Below are positions 59,901 to 64,000 of a stretch of 64,000 nt of DNA, one piece after another. Source of the stretch: Chenopodium formosanum (lineage: Eukaryota > Streptophyta > Magnoliopsida > Caryophyllales > Amaranthaceae). The position numbers were made by a program, and so were the translations under genes. The stretch lies in assembly GCA_024500155.1 (NCBI GenBank), contig CM044873.1:5771001-5835000 (forward strand), read 5' to 3'. The notes under the pieces are model-generated. The model was not told where the DNA came from. It was given only the letters and a program-made list of their open reading frames with translations, and searched no databases. The stretch's first letter is position 1. Each line of letters begins with the position of its first letter.

Positions 59901-60319
59901 CCCTGCAGGCCACACGACGACAGCAGGAGCTGCTCAATCGAAGGCGGAAGATGAAGGAGGGAAGAAGAGTTAATAACAAAAGAATTCCCAGACAAGTCTA
60001 AAGACACCAACATGTCTAAAGATGTTAAAGCATCAAATGTGATATTCCCTTCAAGGAAACGCCAACTGAGGTCGAGTTGCGAAACTCGACCATCAGATGA
60101 GCAGTTAACACCTTGCCAAGTACAAAGAGGAGTTTTCTTGGTCATTTGCCAAGTTTCAAAGACTTTACTAGGATCATTGTCTATGGATTTCTTAAAGGCT
60201 AACAACGATTCGGCATCGGTTAATGGAGTAGTTGCAAGAGATGATCGACAAGTATATGTAAATGATAATGTAATACAAAAAACATAGATATTGAAAAAGT
60301 ATAAGGAGGGTATTTTCAT
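56966..60319 (-). CDS. BRL2: BRI1-like 2 leucine-rich repeat receptor kinase
   Basis: Intronless gene for 1,117 residues, close to the usual length of BRL2/VH1 proteins. Signal peptide about 1-29; LRR N-cap with paired Cys (C-T-W-Q-G-V-N-C); more than 20 LRRs interrupted by an island domain at about 523-590 (GNTLVFVRNVGNTCKG to CDFTRLYSG), then four LRRs; transmembrane helix about 739-763; kinase domain about 821-1100. Kinase motifs are intact: GHGGFGEV, VAIKKL (Lys849), HRDMKSSN (Asp949), DFG (967-969), GTPGYVPPEY. The family belongs to the brassinosteroid-receptor clade, but BRL2/VH1 does not bind brassinosteroid strongly and acts in provascular differentiation and vein patterning at the plasma membrane. 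Island, HRD and activation loop argue for an active kinase. A CT-rich leader and AT-rich promoter lie upstream. Confidence 0.95.
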   Translation of the reverse strand: MKIPSLYFFNIYVFCITLSFTYTCRSSLATTPLTDAESLLAFKKSIDNDPSKVFETWQMTKKTPLCTWQGVNCSSDGRVSQLDLSWRFLEGNITFDALTSLDMLVSLDLSGNSFVINSSSLLHLPPSIEQLLLSSCGLQGALPVNLLTLYTNLNTVDLSGNNLTGLLSKDFLSSTSSSSSISKLQVLDLSANRISGPLPFFEAISANSCTNLQTLNLSMNQFSGKIPPYLGSLPSIQIIDLSHNYLADSIPAEVWQACGSLTELHIAYNNLSGAVPAGSLSSCKWLQILDLSNNNLSGPFPGQALSGLQSLDSLVMSNNVITGSFPGTISSCATLRVVDFSSNRLSGPIPPDLCAGNSSLEELRLPDNLIAGRIPPELAKCSSLKTVDFSLNYLNGTIPAEISKMGNLEQFFAWYNGLEGEIPPEIGQCSKLKDLILNNNRLSGEIPKELFNITNLEWISLTSNQLTGHIPKEFGLLQRLAVLQLGNNFFTGEIPTELANCRTLVWLDLNSNNLTGEIPPRLGRQPGSPKLYGILSGNTLVFVRNVGNTCKGVGGLLEFAGIRPERLLQVPSLKNCDFTRLYSGAILSLFTQYQTLEYLDLSYNQLHGKIPDELGDMVALQVLEISHNQLSGEIPASLGNLKNMGVFDASYNRLQGEIPDSFSNLSFLVQIDLSNNQLTGQIPQRGQLSTLPATQYANNPGLCGVPLPECKDVNAGSTPVEDDTGRDKGRSSKSSLTNSIVIGLLVAIATVCILIVSAIAIRVKKKEKEDAKMLHSLQAAHAATTWKIEKEREPLSINVATFQRQLRKLKFSQLIEATNGFSAASMIGHGGFGEVFKATLKDGSSVAIKKLIRLSHQGDREFMAEMETLGKIKHKNLVPLLGYCKVGEERLLVYEFMEYGSLEDMLHGRERGKDRRILTWEERKKIARGAAKGLCFLHHNCIPHIIHRDMKSSNVLLDHEMESRVSDFGMARLISALDTHLSVSSLAGTPGYVPPEYYQSFRCTAKGDVYSFGVVLLELLTGKRPTDKEDFGDTNLVGWVKMKVREGKGPEVIDSELLSVTKKSIEADAEEMKEMVRYLDITMRCVDDFPSRRPNMLQVVALLRELVPGSSSSSNSS

Positions 60320-60691
60320 GTTTGAAAGAAGAATTCAGAATATTTAGTTTAGGAATTTTGGTAGAGTGAAGAAGAAGATTAATATGAGTAGAAAAATGGT
60401 AAGTGAGAATAATATTTAGTTGTGGGCGTGATTGAAAGAGGGGCCTTGAGCGTGGGAGGAGAGAGAAAGAGAGAGTGGTTAATATGATGACAATTCCATA
60501 TGTTATTATGCCAAAGCAAAAGGAGCATTTTGGTGGTGAATTTGAAAGGCTTTTTCAATAAAGCTGCCTTCTTTTTCTCTGCAACTACATTCTTTTTACA
60601 ATTTGTATCTGATTTTTAGTGAATAAATTGATAATTATAAATTCACTAAAACAAGAAAATTACAGTTCTTGAATCTATCAGAATATATATC
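60320..60691 (-). promoter_or_regulatory. BRL2 leader and promoter region
   Basis: Sequence upstream of BRL2. On the minus strand a CTCTCTTTCTCTCTCC-like tract (about 60476-60458) marks the probable leader. No clear TATA box was assigned. Confidence 0.35.
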
Positions 60692-60706
60692 AGATGTATA
60701 ACAAGT

Positions 60707-60964
60707 TTTTTTTTTTTTTATTTTTTTTTTTATTTTTTTTTTATTTTTTTTTTTAAGGTAAGGAGAAGAGGCTTATCGAGTCGGAACCTCTCACAAGTCC
60801 AACCCGACCGGGATTAGCAGGCAAGACAATTTGGGTGCCTGTGTGTGTTGGGGGGGCGGGAGGGTAAGGGAATCCCCACCCCAAAGTGCTTAAGTGAGGT
60901 TTAATCCCACAACCTTTTGGTTGTGAGATGATAAACCTTACCACTAGACCAACCGTAGCTTGAT
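60707..60964 (-). mobile_element. tRNA-derived SINE with poly-A tail
   Basis: Read on the minus strand, the element begins ATCAAGCTACGGTTGGTCTA, contains a box-A-like GGTCTAGTGGTAAGG and a degenerate box-B-like GGGATTAAACC, and ends in a long A-rich tail with interspersed T. It is bounded by a perfect 15-bp target duplication, AGATGTATAACAAGT, at 60692-60706 and 60965-60979. Length is 258 bp. These features together define an RNA-polymerase-III-derived SINE. The open frame across it is not a gene. Confidence 0.9.
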
Positions 60965-60979
60965 AGATGTATAACAAGT

Positions 60980-63900
60980 ATGGAGTATAACAATATAACA
61001 TGTTTAACAATTGCTTATTTTAAGTAGAAATGTATACAATTATATCACTGTAAAATTAAGGATGCACAAACGTGTATGGAATTCTTAAAAATGTTCATTA
61101 ATAATCTTTATTACAAAGTATGAACTTCGCGTAATTTTAAAATTTTGTATCCATAACCGTATTACTAATCCTCACAACATCAAATACTTCTCGTAGTTCG
61201 TTGACTACAAAAGGTATAAATCTTGCAAGAAATCTTACACACTAGTGAAGGATTAGGTAAGGAAATTCACCTTCAAATTGAAATAGATAATTATCATAAA
61301 ATTGAGGTTTTTTTTTTTTTTGAATTATTTAAATCATCCAAAAAGTAGCTTCATGCCTTCATCTGATTTTTCATACTAATCAAACAAAAACAAAAACAAA
61401 AATTAAAAACATAAAGTAAACCAAAAAGGGAGTAACGTGAAGAGGAATAAGAAAAAGCAGAGTCTAAGCAAAAGCTAATTGAAGCATAGTGACATGCTAT
61501 AATATGATTAGTAAATTTAATAGTAAGCCGACTATAGAGTAGACTTACTTTACACCATGATTTCAAGATTAAGTATATTAGATTTATATTATACCAAAAA
61601 TACAAAGTGCCAAATTTTGAGGGAAATTAGGAAACTAAGCACTATTTCAAAGTTGTGAAAGATCAATTTCTGGGGAGATCTTTGGTGGGTCAAAAAGCTT
61701 CACCGAGGACCCTCCGACAAAGTCTATCCAAAAACGGCGCCTTTTTGTATTTCTAATTTCATCAAAATATGTCATTTTTATAAGTAACACATTTTTCCTT
61801 TTTCCCTACTTGGATTTCACCATAACATACGTATGGATGTATGGATGATTTATTCATGTTAAATCACGATAAAGTCACCTCTTTATAAAGTTGACTCTAA
61901 CGACCTCACATCATATATCGTATACAATATAACCGTTTATAACAAATCCCACGTACAACAAACACATATAAATAGTTTATTCACATAAAATCAAGTAAGT
62001 TACCCCTTTACAAAGTTGTCATTTACAATCTTTAATTCTTTATTATTTAACGTTGCTATATCTGTTGTATACCATACACCCGTATAATCGTATAGCCATG
62101 ATTGCGGGTATCTAGTTTCGATCCGGTTATAGGTATAAACATGAATGGGTGTAAAGGGATCTAAAAGATGGGACTTGTCTGTCACTGTCAGAAAACAGGG
62201 GGAGGAATGTTTTTGTGTTTGGTTTCATGGGTATACTTTTAAATAGTGTGAGCAAATTCAAGGAACTCGTACAATATAAGTAATGATAGTATAAAATGTG
62301 ATAAATTAATGATGTTATACTTCTACTATGTATGGTATGAGTAAAAACAGTAGTGCTCATAATTTGGAGGGCCACATTTTCTTAAGCGTGATCATTTGAA
62401 TACTTGACCATAGGTTAAAATCTCATCATCAAAGGTTTAAAGTTTAATGTTAACTTGGTCAATTTTATGGTGGATAATATCAAATTTGTTGAGAAATGTG
62501 ATCCACAGACAAAATCTATATCATGGCAATTTTTTCAAAAGGTGAAATGTAGTCATTTAGATAGGTAGCATCTTATACATTCAAAAGTATAATTGCACTT
62601 AAATTGGTACTATTGCAAGTCACATTCTCAAGAAAGAAAAAATTAACAGTGTCTCTATTGACTAGGTAATTATTCAATAAATAAAATCAGGTGCATACAA
62701 ATTGGCATGTTTTGGTGCAGTTAGAGTTTGATTCTCTTTATCTAAGAAATCAATTGAGAAATAGATCGAAAAGGTAATACTTCATAATTTGTGCAGACAT
62801 TAAACCTCTCAATAACCAAGGGTTTGATCATAATTTAGTAGTTCGATGAAAATACGGTGACCAAGGGAGCTTACTTGGTCATCGTCATTAAGGTCCTCTT
62901 CATGTATACGGAGTATAAGTTTTCGGCTTTTGAGTTTGATCTAGTCTTATGTATCCTTAATTTTACCAGCTAAACTAACTTGTACTTTTAGTAAATTCTC
63001 ACAGTTTAAGTATATTTACCCATAGAAATAACTGTGAGAGTACTAGTGTAGAATATATGAGGATCTAAGTTTAGTTTTGGGGCCAATTAATTGAATAATT
63101 CAAACACAAGTATGTAATTATATCACTTTGCATGTGAATGCAAAATAGATATGGCAAGATTAGCCCTTTTCAAAGGAAATCCTAACAGTTCCCATGATAT
63201 GAAAATAGTATAGAAACAAACAAATAAACAAAGACTTATAACAAAATTAAATTTGTCCACGAGCTAATCCAATAGACTTTCATCACTTTGGAGAGAGAAA
63301 AACTATAATTAAAAGTTGAACCTAAGTGTGATTTGGGACCCAATAATGAATTTTAGGGGTGGAGAGAATCAAAATTAATCCTAAACATATACATAAATAT
63401 TTCAATAATAATTTAAAGTAAATTAGTAGATTAATAGCCAATTAACAAAGTGAAATACATTACTTTTATAAAAATTAAAAAGGAAGGTGGGTCAATGACT
63501 CAATGATCATGAGGAAAAATATCAATGAGTAAATGTGGCTTGTGGAATTGGTAATTAGAGGGGGTGATGATGCCACCTATTGGTCCAACCTTACTTTTAG
63601 CTTTACTAACCAAGTTTAATGGACTATTGGACTGTCAATGCTGTAAAGGTTTTTTAAAAAAAAAAGAAAAAAAAATGAATAAAAATTAGAAGAAAAAAAT
63701 TAAGATAAATAAGCTGTACTATAAAAATCATAAGATTCATAACTTGATAAGTTGCTAGAATTGACCTCATGGAGTCATGGGTCTATCATGATATAAATTG
63801 CTAGAATTAATAATAACCCCTTTTCCACAATTAAATGTCCCAATTTTTCACTCCAAAAAAGAAAGTCCTGTTTTTTAAGATTAAAGGAGACCTAATTCCC

Positions 63901-64000
63901 TAACAAATGATACAACAAAATTCAACAAAAATAGTCTTACCCCTTTATAAAATCAGTGGGTTTCTGGTGCGCCTGGGTTGTCAAATCAACAAATGACAAA
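60980..64000. other. Intergenic region at the right edge, no gene recognised
   Basis: About 3 kb of AT-rich DNA. Open frames are short and have no recognisable motifs. A poly-T run lies at about 61308 and an A-rich run at 63655-63675. The promoter of a gene beyond the window may begin here. Confidence 0.4.

Noticed and set aside
57479..60287. Plus-strand open frames of 60-105 codons
   Set aside because: They are antisense to the uninterrupted 1,117-codon BRL2 coding sequence.
60753..61010. Open frame of 85 codons on the minus strand
   Set aside because: It overlaps the SINE and its target duplication almost entirely.

Overview
The window is nuclear DNA from a dicot plant, most likely of the order Caryophyllales. 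Genes have GT-AG introns and plastid transit peptides, the intergenic DNA is AT-rich, and there are plant LTR retrotransposons, a SINE, MITEs and a 323-bp satellite. The PsbP protein resembles spinach PsbP closely, and a single-exon ribosome-inactivating-protein-like gene also fits that order. The species cannot be named from sequence alone.

Left part (1-26 kb) is repeat-rich. Blocks of a ~323-bp satellite lie in plus orientation at 1-7.6 kb and in minus orientation at 17.8-26 kb. Between and within them are a RIP-like gene (1.5-2.3 kb), a broken acetolactate synthase gene (8.3-10.2 kb), a second copy of that gene's upstream region without its coding sequence (3.7-4.9 kb), chloroplast ribosomal protein L27 (12.1-14.1 kb) and SEC61 gamma (16.5-16.8 kb). 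Insertions in or beside the satellite include a solo LTR with a 5-bp target duplication, the 5' end of a gag-only LTR element whose LTR carries six 12-bp palindromes spaced 21 bp apart, and a 617-bp hAT-type MITE with an 8-bp target duplication.

Right part (26-64 kb) is gene-rich: PsbP (four exons), a WDR26-type LisH/CTLH/WD40 gene, three CYP89-type P450 genes in different states (C-terminally truncated, nonsense-broken, intact), the gamete nuclear-fusion gene GEX1, a small Cys-rich secreted peptide gene, and an intronless BRI1-like 2 receptor kinase. A deleted Copia element and a tRNA-derived SINE, both with target duplications, lie between genes.

The genes are unrelated housekeeping, photosynthesis, signalling and defence functions; plants have no operons and I see no pathway cluster apart from the tandem CYP89 genes. 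The points most worth a second look are the eroded ALS duplication beside the satellite, the phased palindrome array in the LTR, the RIP-like protein with no secretory signal, the Cys-rich peptide with a possible alternative last exon, and the three fates of the CYP89 copies. I did not find a clearly new multi-gene system. Exon borders were read by eye from splice consensus and homology, so they may be off by a few bases.
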